From the NCBI RefSeq assembly GCF_024508235.1, contig NZ_CP101943.1:1585112-1649111 (forward strand): a DNA stretch of 64,000 bases, read 5' to 3'. Below the pieces are notes generated by a model. It saw nothing but the letters and a program-made list of their open reading frames with translations. It was not told where the DNA came from and made no database searches. The stretch is from Halococcus qingdaonensis. Lineage in GTDB: Archaea > Halobacteriota > Halobacteria > Halobacteriales > Halococcaceae. Both the position numbers and the translations under genes were made by a program. Below, one piece after another: positions 34,470-45,619 of the stretch (position 1 is its first letter; each line of letters starts with the position of its first letter).

Positions 34470-36365
34470 TTAATCACCTGCCGCGGGTTCGATCCGCGTC
34501 TGTGCCGTCGGCGGTTCGTCGCCACCGTTCACCTGGATGTCGAACCCCTCGACGACCTCCGCCGGCTCGAACGGGTTGCCGTTGTACTTCAGCAGACTCG
34601 ACATCTTCTCGCCGAACCTCCCCAGCTCCTTCTGGGTCAATCCCCGGAACTGGGCGGTGATGTTCATCTCGACGACCAGGCATTCGTCGACCGACTCGAG
34701 GAATGCCGTCACGTCCTCCTTGGGGTAGGGCATCAGGTCGCTCACGCCCAGCATCTTGACCGACTCGCCCTGTTCGTTGAGGCGGTCGACGGCCTCCTCG
34801 ACGCTACCCTGCTGGCTGCCCCAGACCAGGATGCCGTGCTCGGCGTCTTCTGGCCCGTAATACGTCTGGTTCGAATGCTCTTTGTCATCCAAGTCGCTGC
34901 GGATGGATTCGAGTTTGCGCGTGCGCCGGTCGACCTGCGCGACGCGATTGTCCGGACTTTCCTCGATGTGGCCCTGCGGGGTGTGTTCGTTGCCCGTCGC
35001 CAGGAACCGACCGTCCTTCTGGCCGGGAATGCTCCGCGGGCTCACGCCGTCTTCGGGGTCGTGCCGGAACCGGTTGAACGTCCCCGACGCGTGGTGGGGT
35101 GCCTCGGCGATCTCCTCTTCCGAAAGCACGCTTCCCAAGTCGGGATTGGGCTCGCGATCGAAGTGGCTCGCCGGCACGCTCGCGAGTTCACCCGACAGCT
35201 TCTGGTCGATCACGATCACGACCGGAATCTGATACTCGTAGGCCACCCGGAACGCTTCCCGGGACTGCTCGTAGGCCTCCGCGACCGTCCCAGGGGCGAA
35301 GACGACACGATTGGAGTCGCCCTGGCTCGTGTAGAGGATGTGCTCGAGGTCGCCCTGCTCGGGTTTGGTCGGCATCCCCGTCGAGGGGCCCGCGCGCATC
35401 GCTTCCACGAGGACGAGCGGTGTCTCGGTCATCTCCGCCAGTCCGAGCGGTTCGGACATCAGTGCGAACCCGCCGCCCGAGGAACCGGACATCGCCTTGA
35501 CACCCGCGTGGGAGGCACCGATCGCCAGCGATGCCGCCGCGATCTCGTCTTCGACCTGCTCGGAGATCCCTCCAATGGAGGGCAAGTGCTGGGTCATGAT
35601 CGTGAACACGTCCGTCCACGGTGTCATCGGATAACCCGCGATGAACCGGCAGCCCTCGTCGATCGCACCGTACGCGACCGAGTGACTCCCGTTCAACAGC
35701 ACCTGCTCTTCGTTGTGGCTCCCGGTAGGCACTTCGAGATCGTGCGTGAACTCCATCTCGCTGACTTCGGCGTGAGCCTCCTCGAGCACTTCCACGTTGG
35801 TTTCGAGCATCTCGCCGCTCATCGTGTCGGCCATCAGCTCCTCGAAGATCTCCGTGTCCATGTCGATCAGCGCCGCGGTGGCGGCCACGCCGGCCGTGTT
35901 ACGCATGATCTCGCGGCCGTGCTCGCGTGCGAGGCTTCGGAGGTCGAGCGGGTAGACGTGCCAGTCGTTTTCCTCGACGCGCTCGTCGAAGTCCTCGACC
36001 TCGTCGGTGTCGAGCAGCCCCTCGTCGTAGACGATTACCCCGCCCTCGCGCAACTCGTCGAGGTTCTCCGTCAGCGGTTTGACTTCTTCATTTCCATAGT
36101 AGGCCTCGCCGTCCTGCGGGTTCCGGGCGAAACTGTCACCGAGTGCCAGCAGGAAATCGTAGCCGTCGCCGCGCGATTTCACTGCGTGGTCAGCCGCTCG
36201 CACCTCCACGTAGGTGTGGCCACCGCGGATCCGCGATGGGTAATGTCTGTGTGTGAATACGTCCAGCCCCGTGCGCATCAGCGCCTTCGTGAAGTTCTGG
36301 CTCGTCGAGTCGATCCCGTCACCGGAACCGCCCGCGATCCGCCAGATGAGTTCTTCTCCTGTCAT
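34470..36365 (-). CDS. porA: Pyruvate:ferredoxin oxidoreductase, alpha subunit (gamma-alpha fusion)
   Basis: 631 aa. Residues 1-190 are the gamma domain ([18 protein letters not shown], then [11 protein letters not shown]), fused to the alpha domain (about 215-600) with [29 protein letters not shown] and the substrate Thr/Glu region. This fusion is the normal halobacterial form. No delta ferredoxin-like subunit is encoded; halobacterial enzymes reduce a 2Fe-2S ferredoxin directly. Divergent from malic enzyme, whose product is its substrate. Confidence 0.88.
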   Translation of the reverse strand: MTGEELIWRIAGGSGDGIDSTSQNFTKALMRTGLDVFTHRHYPSRIRGGHTYVEVRAADHAVKSRGDGYDFLLALGDSFARNPQDGEAYYGNEEVKPLTENLDELREGGVIVYDEGLLDTDEVEDFDERVEENDWHVYPLDLRSLAREHGREIMRNTAGVAATAALIDMDTEIFEELMADTMSGEMLETNVEVLEEAHAEVSEMEFTHDLEVPTGSHNEEQVLLNGSHSVAYGAIDEGCRFIAGYPMTPWTDVFTIMTQHLPSIGGISEQVEDEIAAASLAIGASHAGVKAMSGSSGGGFALMSEPLGLAEMTETPLVLVEAMRAGPSTGMPTKPEQGDLEHILYTSQGDSNRVVFAPGTVAEAYEQSREAFRVAYEYQIPVVIVIDQKLSGELASVPASHFDREPNPDLGSVLSEEEIAEAPHHASGTFNRFRHDPEDGVSPRSIPGQKDGRFLATGNEHTPQGHIEESPDNRVAQVDRRTRKLESIRSDLDDKEHSNQTYYGPEDAEHGILVWGSQQGSVEEAVDRLNEQGESVKMLGVSDLMPYPKEDVTAFLESVDECLVVEMNITAQFRGLTQKELGRFGEKMSSLLKYNGNPFEPAEVVEGFDIQVNGGDEPPTAQTRIEPAAGD

Positions 36366-36546
36366 ATGGTTCCACCAGAGTGGTTCAACTGCTGCTACCT
36401 CCCGAGCAACGAAACTAAAGCGTTGTCATCTGTTGTCATATGTTGATGATGACAATCGCCGATTCGGGACCTCGGTCGGGAAGCCGATTCGGGCGAATTG
36501 CCGCCGCAATGAGTATCCTTTTACTGTTCAGACGTGTTCGATGGAC
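36366..36546. promoter_or_regulatory. Divergent porA / malic enzyme control region
   Basis: Contains three similar half-sites, TTGTCATC (36423-36430), TTGTCATA (36433-36440) and inverted GATGACAA (36448-36455). The first two are in direct repeat at 10-bp spacing, about one helical turn. A CTTTTACT box (36518-36525) lies 22-29 nt before ATG 36547 of malic enzyme. This is the layout of a regulator binding several turns between two divergent promoters. Confidence 0.5.
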
Positions 36547-38811
36547 ATGGGACTGGACGAGGACGCACTCGACTACCACCGCGAGGACCCACCCGGCAAG
36601 ATCGAGATCTCGACGACCAAACCCACGAGCACCCAGCGCGACCTCTCGCTGGCCTACTCGCCTGGCGTCGCCACTCCGTGTAACCACATTCACGACGACC
36701 CCGACGATGCCTACACCTACACCGCCAAAGGCAACATGGTCGGCGTCGTCTCCAACGGCTCCGCCGTTCTCGGATTGGGCGACATCGGCGCGCAGGCCTC
36801 GAAACCAGTCATGGAGGGGAAGGGCGTCCTGTTCAAACGGTTCGCCGACATCGACGTCTTCGACATCGAACTTGACGAGGACGATCCCCAGGAGATCATC
36901 CGGACTGTCGAGGCGATGGAGCCCACCTTCGGCGGCATCAATCTCGAAGATATCAAAGCCCCCGAATGCTTCGAGATCGAGGAGCAACTCCGCGAGTCGA
37001 TGTCGATTCCCGTCTTCCACGACGATCAGCACGGGACCGCCATCATCAGCGGTGCTGCCCTGCTCAATGCCAGCGACATCGCTGAGAAAGAGCTTGAAGA
37101 CCTGGAGATCGTTTTCTCAGGGGCTGGTGCGAGCGCGATCGCCACCGCACGGTTCTATCTCTCGCTCGGCGCACAGAAAGAGAACATCACCATGTGCGAT
37201 TCCTCGGGCATCATCACCGAGGAACGTGCTTCTCACGGCGACGTCAACGAGTTCAAAACCGAATTTGCCCGTGACGTTCCTGAGGGGAATCTCGAAGACG
37301 CCATCGAGGACGCCGATGTCTTCGTCGGGTTGTCGGTCGGTGGCATCGTCTCCCAGGAGATGGTCCGCTCGATGGCCGACGACCCGATCATCTTCGCGAT
37401 GGCTAACCCCGATCCCGAGATCAATTACGAGGATGCCAAGGCCGCTCGCGACGACACCGTGATCATGGCCACCGGGCGCTCCGACTACCCAAACATGGTC
37501 AACAACGTTCTCGGATTCCCCTTCATCTTCCGTGGCGCGCTCGACGTCCGCGCCAGCGAGATCAACGAACAGATGAAAGTCGCCGCCGCCCGTGCGATCG
37601 CCGAGCTCGCTCGCAAGGACGTTCCCGATGCCGTCGTGAAGGCCTACGGCGATCAGCCCCTCCAGTACGGCCCCGAATACATCATCCCCAAACCCGTCGA
37701 CCCCAGGGTTCTGTTCGAGATCACGCCCGCCGTCGCGCAGGCCGCCATCGACAGTGGCGCTGCTCGTGCCGACATCGATATCGACGACTACACCGAGGAA
37801 CTCGAAGCCCGTCTCGGCAAATCCCGCGAGATGATGCGCGTTGTGTTGAACAAGGCCAAATCCGAGCCCAAACGGTTGGTGCTCGCCGAGGGCGACGACG
37901 AGAAGATGATCCGCGCCGCCCACCAAATCGACGATCAGGGCATCGCCCACCCCGTTCTCATTGGCGATCAGGGAGTCATCACCGACACGATGAATTCGCT
38001 CGGGCTGGCGTTCGATCCCGAGATCGTCGATCCCGACGAGATCAATCTCGATCCCTACGCCGAGCGACTGGTCGAGCTGCGCCAGCGCAAGGGCGTTACC
38101 CGACGTGAGGCCGAAGACCTCCTACGCGACGAGAACCATCTCGGCAGCGTGATGGTCGAGATGGGCGACGCCGACGCCATGCTAACCGGGCTGACGCACG
38201 ACTACCCATCCGCGCTCCGACCCCCATTGCAGATCGTCGGCACCGCCGACGACGCGAACTACGCGGCCGGCGTCTACCTGCTCGCGTTCAAGAATCGCGT
38301 CGTCTTCTGCGCCGACGCGACCGTCAATCAGGAGCCCGATGCGGACGTGCTCGCCGAAGTCACCGAGCACACCGCGGAGCTGGCTCGGCGGTTCAACGTC
38401 GAACCGCGGGCGGCGCTGCTGTCGTACTCGGACTTCGGCAGCGTCGACAACGAAGGAACACGCGAACCACGCGACGCCGCACGGAAGCTTCGAGAAGACT
38501 CGTCCGTGGAGTTCCCCGTCGACGGCGAGATGCAGGCCGACACCGCCGTCGTCGAGGAGATGCTGGAGGGAACCTACGACTTCTCGGAGTTGGACGAACC
38601 CGCGAACGTCCTCGTCTTCCCGAACTTGGAGGCGGGCAACATCGGCTACAAACTCCTCCAGCGCCTCGGCGGTGCCGAGGCCATCGGCCCCATGTTGGTG
38701 GGTATGGACAAACCCGTTCACGTCCTCCAGCGCGGTGACGAGGTCAAGGATATCGTCAATCTCGCCAGCGTTGCCGTCGTCGATGCGCAAGAGAACAGCA
38801 TCGGCGAGTGA
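36547..38811 (+). CDS. maeB: NAD(P)-malic enzyme with phosphotransacetylase-like domain
   Basis: 754 aa from ATG 36547, preferred over ATG 36541 from the TATA spacing. Oxidatively decarboxylates malate to pyruvate. Malic domain (about 1-170): [11 protein letters not shown] with catalytic Tyr, [20 protein letters not shown] with Lys, and FHDDQHGTA metal Asp. NAD-binding domain (about 170-420): [10 protein letters not shown]. Residues about 430-750 resemble phosphotransacetylase ([13 protein letters not shown]), which in bacterial MaeB acts as an acetyl-CoA-sensing regulatory domain. Divergently coupled to porAB. Confidence 0.93.
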   Translation: MGLDEDALDYHREDPPGKIEISTTKPTSTQRDLSLAYSPGVATPCNHIHDDPDDAYTYTAKGNMVGVVSNGSAVLGLGDIGAQASKPVMEGKGVLFKRFADIDVFDIELDEDDPQEIIRTVEAMEPTFGGINLEDIKAPECFEIEEQLRESMSIPVFHDDQHGTAIISGAALLNASDIAEKELEDLEIVFSGAGASAIATARFYLSLGAQKENITMCDSSGIITEERASHGDVNEFKTEFARDVPEGNLEDAIEDADVFVGLSVGGIVSQEMVRSMADDPIIFAMANPDPEINYEDAKAARDDTVIMATGRSDYPNMVNNVLGFPFIFRGALDVRASEINEQMKVAAARAIAELARKDVPDAVVKAYGDQPLQYGPEYIIPKPVDPRVLFEITPAVAQAAIDSGAARADIDIDDYTEELEARLGKSREMMRVVLNKAKSEPKRLVLAEGDDEKMIRAAHQIDDQGIAHPVLIGDQGVITDTMNSLGLAFDPEIVDPDEINLDPYAERLVELRQRKGVTRREAEDLLRDENHLGSVMVEMGDADAMLTGLTHDYPSALRPPLQIVGTADDANYAAGVYLLAFKNRVVFCADATVNQEPDADVLAEVTEHTAELARRFNVEPRAALLSYSDFGSVDNEGTREPRDAARKLREDSSVEFPVDGEMQADTAVVEEMLEGTYDFSELDEPANVLVFPNLEAGNIGYKLLQRLGGAEAIGPMLVGMDKPVHVLQRGDEVKDIVNLASVAVVDAQENSIGE

Positions 38812-38906
38812 ACTGATACGGGCTGATTTGGGACCGTCTGACTGTGCGTCGGTGACGACTGAATACCCGCCGTCGGTGCTATCGCGGTGGTCGTCGACAT
38901 CGCCAG

Positions 38907-38914
38907 TTATTTAC
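38907..38914 (+). promoter_or_regulatory. TATA-like box before tartrate/malate dehydrogenase gene
   Basis: TTATTTAC, 24-31 nt ahead of ATG 38938. Leaderless geometry; fixes the start against the upstream in-frame alternatives. Confidence 0.5.
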
Positions 38915-38937
38915 AATCGAGCGCGATACGGGCGTGC

Positions 38938-40002
38938 ATGGAGACGTACGACATCGCCGTCATTCCGGGCGACGGTATCGGCACCGAAGTCACGAGCGCC
39001 GCGATGGAAGTGCTCGACACCGTCGCGGAGAAACACGACTTCCAGCTCGAACGATCGACCTACGACTGGGGCACCGAGCGCTATCTGGACGAGGGTGCGA
39101 TGATGCCCGACGACGGACTTGATCGGATCGAGTCGGCCGATTCGATCTTCCTCGGTGCCGTCGGCCACCCCGAGGTCCCCGACCACGTGACGCTCAACGG
39201 ACTTCTCCTTCCGATCCGGAAGGGCTTCGACCAGTACATCTGCAAGCGCCCGAACAAACTGTTCGAGGGCATCGAGAGCCCGCTTCGGGGCTACGGGGCC
39301 GGCGACATCGATCTCGTCGTCTACCGCGAGAACACCGAGGGCGAGTACGCGAACGTCGGCGGTCGCGAACACCGCGGCTTCAGCAACGAGGTCGCCGTCC
39401 AGTCCGGTCTGTTCACCCGGAAGGGCACCGAGCGCATCGTCCGCAGCGCCTTCGAAGCGGCGACCGAGCGCGAGGGCCATCTCACCTCGATCACTAAATC
39501 GAACGCACAGGCCCACTCGATGGTCTTCTGGGACGATATCGTCAAGGAGGTCTCGGAGGACTTCCCCGAGGTCGAGGTCGACAGCCTGCTCGTCGACCGC
39601 GCCTCGATGGATCTGGTTCGCCGGCCCGAGGAATTCGACGTCGTCGTCGCCTCGAATCTATTCGGGGATATCTCCACGGACATCGCGGCGATCATCACCG
39701 GCAGTCTCGGACTCGCACCCTCGGGCAACATCAACGAGGAGAACGACTACCCCGACATGTTCGAGCCGGTCCACGGCAGCGCGCCCGACATCGTCGGCCA
39801 GGGGATCGCCAACCCGCTCGCATCGGTTCTCACCGGCGCGATGATGTTCGAGTATCTCGGCGACGGCAAGGAAGCCGCCGCCGACGACCTCTGGAACGCC
39901 GTCGAGGCACAGCTCGCCGACGAGTCCGCACCGCGCACGCCCGACCTCGGCGGCGACGCGAAGACCGTCGACGTCGTCTCCGACCTCAGCGACCGACTGT
40001 AG
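38938..40002 (+). CDS. Tartrate/D-malate dehydrogenase-like (isopropylmalate dehydrogenase family)
   Basis: 354 aa. NAD-dependent decarboxylating beta-hydroxyacid dehydrogenase: AVIPGDGIGTEVT at the N-terminus, PDHVTLNGLLLPIRKGFDQY with the substrate Arg, YRENTEGEYANVGGR, ITKSNAQAHSMVFWD with Lys, SNLFGDISTDIAA metal Asp and FEPVHGSAPDI. The HVTLNGLLLPIRK and ENTEGEY features agree with TtuC/DmlA (tartrate, D-malate) rather than LeuB or Icd. It could yield pyruvate from D-malate or D-glycerate from tartrate. No leucine genes are nearby. Confidence 0.8.
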   Translation: METYDIAVIPGDGIGTEVTSAAMEVLDTVAEKHDFQLERSTYDWGTERYLDEGAMMPDDGLDRIESADSIFLGAVGHPEVPDHVTLNGLLLPIRKGFDQYICKRPNKLFEGIESPLRGYGAGDIDLVVYRENTEGEYANVGGREHRGFSNEVAVQSGLFTRKGTERIVRSAFEAATEREGHLTSITKSNAQAHSMVFWDDIVKEVSEDFPEVEVDSLLVDRASMDLVRRPEEFDVVVASNLFGDISTDIAAIITGSLGLAPSGNINEENDYPDMFEPVHGSAPDIVGQGIANPLASVLTGAMMFEYLGDGKEAAADDLWNAVEAQLADESAPRTPDLGGDAKTVDVVSDLSDRL

Positions 40003-40015
40003 AGCTTCCAATCAC

Positions 40016-40024
40016 ACTTTTTCG
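40016..40024 (+). terminator. T-tract after dehydrogenase gene
   Basis: ACTTTTTCG about 14 nt after the stop at 40002. Candidate archaeal T-rich terminator; no long stem visible. Confidence 0.3.
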
Positions 40025-40137
40025 ACGATCGGTCTTCGACGAGTCGCGGCTATCGTCGGCTCTTGCGGATTTCACGCGGCTGTCGGTGTGACGCTTCTCG
40101 AAAAAAGTGCAGCGTGTGCCGATAGAGCGCCGTCGGA

Positions 40138-41127
<990 letters not shown>

Positions 41128-41222
41128 TCACTGACAGGACGGGTGAATAACCTCACTATGCGACAAACTTATGAGCACCCCGGGTTGTGTCGTAGATGTC
41201 CATCGACCGATGGAGTACTAGC

Positions 41223-42821
41223 ATGAACGTTAACGAATCTATTGCGGAAGTGCTGAAAGCGGAGGGCGTAGAGTATCTGTTCGGATTCCCGAGCAACCCA
41301 CTGTTCGACACCGGTTCGGCGGAGGACGCGGGCGTCCGCACGATCATCACACGGCAGGAGCGCACCGCGCTGCACATGGCCGACGGCATCGGGCGCGTCT
41401 CCTCGGGCGATAACATCGCGGCCTTCGCCTGCCAGCACGGCCCCGGCACGGAGAACTCCGTCGGGGGCGTCGCGCAGTCGTACACGGAATCGGCACCACT
41501 CGTCGCAATCCCGGCGGGCTACGACTTGGCCGACACCGACGTCGATCCCCGGTTCAACTCGTTCCTCACCTACCAACCTGTCAGCAAGACCTGCGAACAG
41601 CTCACCGACCCCGACGCCGTCGACGACACGATGCGGCGCGCGTTCAACGCGGCCCGGAACGGTCGTCAACGGCCGTCGGTCGTCGAGGTCCCGAAGGACG
41701 TCTTCGGCATGGACGTCGAGGAGTTCGATTACACGCCGACGAGTACGGACCGTTCCGGACCCGACCCCGACGGCGTCGAGGAGGTCGCCGACGTCCTGCT
41801 CGAAGCCGAGAACCCGATCCTCTACGCCGGCCAGGGCGTTCACTACGCGAAGGCCTGGGAGCCGCTCAAGGAGCTCGCGGAGACGCTCGAAGTCCCGGTT
41901 GCAACGAGCCTCAACGGCAAGAGCGCCTTCCCGGAGGACCACCCGCTCTCGATCGGTGCCGGCAGCAAGAGCGAGCCCGGTCAGCTCCACCACTTCCTGC
42001 AGGAGTGTGACGTCGTCTTCGGCGTCGGCTGTAGTTTCACCGACACCGCCTACGGCATCACCGTCCCCGACGACAAGACGGTCATCCACTCGACGCTCGA
42101 CGCGGGCGACATCGATAAAGATGTGTCCTCGGAGTACTCGCTCGTCGGCGACGCGAAGCTGACGCTCGAAGCGCTCAACGACGTCGTCGAGGGTCGCGTC
42201 GACGGCTCGCGCGGTCGTCGCGACGACATCGTCCAGGAGATCGAATCGGTTCGTGAGGAGTGGCTCGAGGAGTGGCGGCCGAAACTCACCTCCGACGAGA
42301 CGCCGATCAACCCCTACCGCGTCGTCCACGAGTTCGACAAGGCGCTCGACAAAGAGGAGTCGATCGTCACTCACGACGCCGGTAACGCACGCGACTTCAT
42401 GGCCCCGTTCTTCGAGGTCACGGAGCCGCTCTCGTACGTCGGCTGGGGGAAGACGACCCAGCTCGGCTACGGGCTCGGCCTCATGATGGGCGCGAAGCTC
42501 ATCCGTCCGGAGAAGACCTGTGTCCACATCATGGGCGACGGCGCGATCGGCATGACCGGCATGGACTTCGAGACCGCCGCCCGCGAGGAGATCCCGATCA
42601 TCGAGGTCGTGCTCAACAACTTCGAGATGGCCTCCTACGACACCGAGTTCTCGGGTCACTACGCCGACTTCGCCGAGTCGCTCGGCGGCTACGGCGAGCG
42701 CATCGAGGACCCCGACGAGATCAGCGACGCGATCGAGCGCGGTGTCCAGAAGACCGAGGAAGGCACGCCCGTCCTCCTCGAGTTCCTCACCGCCAAAGAG
42801 ACCGACAAGTCGATCTTCTGA
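41223..42821 (+). CDS. ThDP-dependent enzyme, carboligase/decarboxylase-like
   Basis: 532 aa from ATG 41223; ATG 41196 (nine codons earlier) lies about 27 nt after a weak ACTTATGA box and is an alternative. Acetolactate-synthase-like fold: GFPSNP, catalytic Glu46 in TRQERTAL, ACQHGPGTEN, YAGQGVHYAKAW in the central domain and MGDGAIGMTGMDFETA followed by VVLNNFEM for ThDP diphosphate. It keeps the Glu that glyoxylate carboligase replaces with Val, so Gcl activity is doubtful although the glycerate kinase next door would suit it. Confidence 0.8.
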   Translation: MNVNESIAEVLKAEGVEYLFGFPSNPLFDTGSAEDAGVRTIITRQERTALHMADGIGRVSSGDNIAAFACQHGPGTENSVGGVAQSYTESAPLVAIPAGYDLADTDVDPRFNSFLTYQPVSKTCEQLTDPDAVDDTMRRAFNAARNGRQRPSVVEVPKDVFGMDVEEFDYTPTSTDRSGPDPDGVEEVADVLLEAENPILYAGQGVHYAKAWEPLKELAETLEVPVATSLNGKSAFPEDHPLSIGAGSKSEPGQLHHFLQECDVVFGVGCSFTDTAYGITVPDDKTVIHSTLDAGDIDKDVSSEYSLVGDAKLTLEALNDVVEGRVDGSRGRRDDIVQEIESVREEWLEEWRPKLTSDETPINPYRVVHEFDKALDKEESIVTHDAGNARDFMAPFFEVTEPLSYVGWGKTTQLGYGLGLMMGAKLIRPEKTCVHIMGDGAIGMTGMDFETAAREEIPIIEVVLNNFEMASYDTEFSGHYADFAESLGGYGERIEDPDEISDAIERGVQKTEEGTPVLLEFLTAKETDKSIF

Positions 42822-42922
42822 GCGGGTCGAACAGCGATTCGAGCGGTTTTCGATTATTCACAGCGCTCACGATAAGGAGAGCGACACCCGCGATGGCTGT
42901 ATCGCGTCGGCTACCGACGATT

Positions 42923-42930
42923 TTTATACA
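42923..42930 (+). promoter_or_regulatory. TATA box upstream of leader ORF and glycerate kinase
   Basis: TTTATACA, 21-28 nt before ATG 42951 and 106-113 nt before ATG 43036. The strong box implies transcription starting near 42951, leaving about 85 nt ahead of the kinase start. Confidence 0.55.
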
Positions 42931-42950
42931 CGGGGGCGAAACGCCATCGC

Positions 42951-43010
42951 ATGGCAGTCAGTCGCCGAGACAGCACTCCGGGCGAGCAGGAGGGAGCATG
43001 GATCGCATAG
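42951..43010 (+). other. Short leader ORF before glycerate kinase (19 codons)
   Basis: ATG 42951 opens MAVSRRDSTPGEQEGAWIA and stops at TAG 43008-43010. The ATG sits where a leaderless transcript from the TATA at 42923 would begin. The kinase follows 25 nt later with GGGGAG about 9 nt before its ATG. It might be a real leader peptide ORF with reinitiation downstream, or chance. Confidence 0.35.
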
Positions 43011-43035
43011 GCCATTGGAACGGGGAGAAACACCG

Positions 43036-44373
43036 ATGATACGAAACCGGGAGGAGCTCGCGGAAACGCCCGCCCACGAGACCGCCCTCGACTGCATCGC
43101 GGCGGGTATCGAGGCGACGCAGCCGACACGCGTGATGAGCGAGGCGCTCGACCGCGACGGATCGACACGGACGATCGGCGACGCGACCGTCGATCTCGAC
43201 GACTATCGAGAGGTCGTGGTCGTCGGTGGCGGGAAGGCCGCCGCACAGATGGCGAACGTCATCGAAGACGTGCTCGGCGACCGGCTCACCGACGGCGTCG
43301 TCGTCACGAACGATCCCCAGGAGACCGATCGGATCGCGGTCGTCGAGGGGTCGCATCCGACGCCGAACGAGGCCGGCGAGGAGGGCGCACGGCGCGTGCT
43401 CTCGCTCGCCGACGACGCGACCGCTGAGACGCTCGTCCTCTGTCTGATCTCGGGAGGCGGCAGCGCGCTCCTGCCGGCACCCGTCGATGGCGTCTCGCTC
43501 GCCGAACTGCAGTCGCTGACCGACGACCTGCTGTCGAGCGGCGCGACGATCCACGAGATCAACGCCGTGCGGAAACACCTCTCGGCGATCAAGGGCGGAC
43601 GGCTCGCCGCGGCGGCGGCACCAGCGACCGTCCACAGTCTCGTGCTCAGCGACGTCGTCGGCGACGATCCGAGCATCATCGCCAGCGGGCCGACCGTTCC
43701 GGATGAATCGACGTACGCCGACGCACGCGACGTACTCGATCGGTACGACATTCGACCCTCGGCGGCGATCGTAGAACGGCTCGAAAACGGCGACGGCGAG
43801 CGATCGGAGACCCCGACCGCCGACGATCCGGCGTTCGAGCGGACCGAGCTCCACATGCTCGCCAACGGGTTCACCGCGCTGGCGGCAGCACGGTCGGTTG
43901 CCGAGGAGCACGGCTACACGCCGGTGATCCTCTCCTCACAGGTCGAAGGCGAGGCACGCGAGGCGGCGAAGACGCACGCCGCGATCGCTGACGAAGCGCT
44001 CGCGACTGGAAACCCCGTCTCACCGCCGGCAGTGCTGCTCTCGGGCGGCGAGACGACGGTGACGCTGGACGGCGACGGCTCGGGCGGCCCCAACCAGGAG
44101 TTCGTCCTCAGCGGCGCACTCACCAGCACGTCGGCGGACGTGGTGGTTGCCAGCGTCGACACCGACGGCAAGGACGGCGCGAGCGACGTCGCCGGCGCGA
44201 TCGCCGATCGTGACGCACTCGACGACGAACGGCGGGCGCGGGCAGCGCTGGCGGCCAACGACGTCTACCCGTATCTCGCCGAACGCGGACTGGTCGTCGA
44301 CACCGGCAAGACGGGCACCAACGTCAACGATCTCCGTGTGCTGGTGGTCGGCGAGAGCAGCGACACGCGCTGA
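43036..44373 (+). CDS. Glycerate 2-kinase (GckA/MOFRL family)
   Basis: 445 aa. Phosphorylates D-glycerate to 2-phosphoglycerate, the form used in archaeal non-phosphorylative or semiphosphorylative pathways. Motifs: VVVVGGGKAAAQMA near residue 56, VVEGSHPTPNEAG, CLISGGGSALLPAP near 137, NAVRKHLSAIKGGRLA near 178, and the C-terminal MOFRL domain with LSGGETTVT, GGPNQEFVL, SVDTDGKDGASDVAGA and TGTNVNDL. Likely paired with the tartronate-semialdehyde-reductase-like enzyme. A Shine-Dalgarno-like GGGGAG marks the start. Confidence 0.92.
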   Translation: MIRNREELAETPAHETALDCIAAGIEATQPTRVMSEALDRDGSTRTIGDATVDLDDYREVVVVGGGKAAAQMANVIEDVLGDRLTDGVVVTNDPQETDRIAVVEGSHPTPNEAGEEGARRVLSLADDATAETLVLCLISGGGSALLPAPVDGVSLAELQSLTDDLLSSGATIHEINAVRKHLSAIKGGRLAAAAAPATVHSLVLSDVVGDDPSIIASGPTVPDESTYADARDVLDRYDIRPSAAIVERLENGDGERSETPTADDPAFERTELHMLANGFTALAAARSVAEEHGYTPVILSSQVEGEAREAAKTHAAIADEALATGNPVSPPAVLLSGGETTVTLDGDGSGGPNQEFVLSGALTSTSADVVVASVDTDGKDGASDVAGAIADRDALDDERRARAALAANDVYPYLAERGLVVDTGKTGTNVNDLRVLVVGESSDTR

Positions 44374-44544
44374 GAAACCGGGGTTCCCTTTTGTCGTTCT
44401 CACCCGTCTCTGTTTTCGAGACGTATCCGATTCGTCGGAATGGCGTTGCGCTATGCTCAACGATTGTTTCGTTCAAGCGAACGACTGCTGTGCTCGGATG
44501 CTAACTCATTGAGAAATCAGGGCTGGGATGACGGAGGAGAAGAG

Positions 44545-45312
44545 TCACTCGTAGGCGACGTTGAGTTCGATGACGTTCTTGATGTTGAGGATCAGCTCCG
44601 GCAGTTCGTCGACGAGCTTGCCGTCCTTCAGCCGGCTGCGCGGGCCGGAGACACTGATCGCGCCGAGCGGCGTGTCGTCGGGGTCGGTGATCGCCGTGGC
44701 GACACAGCAGAGCCCCTTCAACCGCTCCTCGCGATCGACCGCCCAACCCTGCTCGGCGATCGTATCGAGATCCTCGAACAGGAGTTCGCGGTCGGTGATC
44801 GTGTGTTCGGTCATCTCCGGGAGCCCGTGTCGGTCGATGATCTCGTTCACGCGGCGTTCGGGGAGACAGGCGAGGATCGCCTTGCCCATCGCCGTCGTGT
44901 GGAGATAGACCTCGCGGCCGGCGTGCGTATCGAGGTTTACCGCGCGGCTGCTGTCGGCCCGATAGAGGAAGATGCCGCGGCCGTGCTCCTCGACCAGGAG
45001 GTTCGCCATCTCGCCGGACTCCTCGGCGAGGCGCTGGATCTCCGGTTTGGCCGTCTCGTAGATCCGTCGCCGTCGGCGCGCGCCCACCCCGAGACTCAGG
45101 AATCGCAGTCCGACGTAGTAGACGTCGCCGTCGCCCTTGTAGACGTAGCGCTCCTGTTCGAGCGTTCTGAGGTGTTTGTACACCGTGCTCTTCGAGAGTT
45201 CCAACTGGTCGGCGATCTCGGTGATCCCCGCCCCGTTGTGCTCGTGGACGAACTCGACGATCCGGAGCGATTTCGTCGTCGTCTTCACGGTCGTTTCGTC
45301 CTCCAGCTTCAT
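44545..45312 (-). CDS. IclR-family transcriptional regulator
   Basis: 255 aa from ATG 45312 (an earlier in-frame ATG 45342 adds ten residues). HTH near residues 8-65 (GAGITEIADQLELSKSTVYKHLRTL), then an effector domain with LHTTAMGKAILACLPE and the C-terminal LGAISVSGPRSRL signature. It is convergent with glycerate kinase. Along with the regulator at 16085 it brackets the C2/C3 catabolic region, so glyoxylate, glycerate or a related acid is a plausible effector. Confidence 0.9.
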   Translation of the reverse strand: MKLEDETTVKTTTKSLRIVEFVHEHNGAGITEIADQLELSKSTVYKHLRTLEQERYVYKGDGDVYYVGLRFLSLGVGARRRRRIYETAKPEIQRLAEESGEMANLLVEEHGRGIFLYRADSSRAVNLDTHAGREVYLHTTAMGKAILACLPERRVNEIIDRHGLPEMTEHTITDRELLFEDLDTIAEQGWAVDREERLKGLCCVATAITDPDDTPLGAISVSGPRSRLKDGKLVDELPELILNIKNVIELNVAYE

Positions 45313-45619
45313 GCGTTCATCACATGAGAACGCATCGATCACAACGTAAAACGATTGTTCTTTCGCTGAGCGTGTAGCGGTGGCCGAATCGAGACGGTCG
45401 TGAGAACGGATCGTCAGATGATGGGCGACGAGAGCGTTGTTTCCTTCGATATCGGTGCAGCGCGATCGGTGTCAGCGGTTCGTCCGACTCGTCGTTTGAC
45501 GAATCCCGTTTCGAAATGTGGAATCGAGCGCCGATCGCTGACCGAGCAATCGGGATGGTTTCGGATGCTGGATAACACCACGGCTAAACCGAGACGATAT
45601 GCGGCGGACGAGCAAGGAG

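Noticed and set aside
38938-40002. Annotation as 3-isopropylmalate dehydrogenase (leuB)
   Set aside because: Substrate-loop sequence agrees better with tartrate/D-malate dehydrogenases, and no leucine genes are nearby.
41223-42821. Annotation as glyoxylate carboligase (gcl)
   Set aside because: Context suits it, but the catalytic Glu absent from known Gcl is present (Glu46), so only a general ThDP-enzyme call is made.
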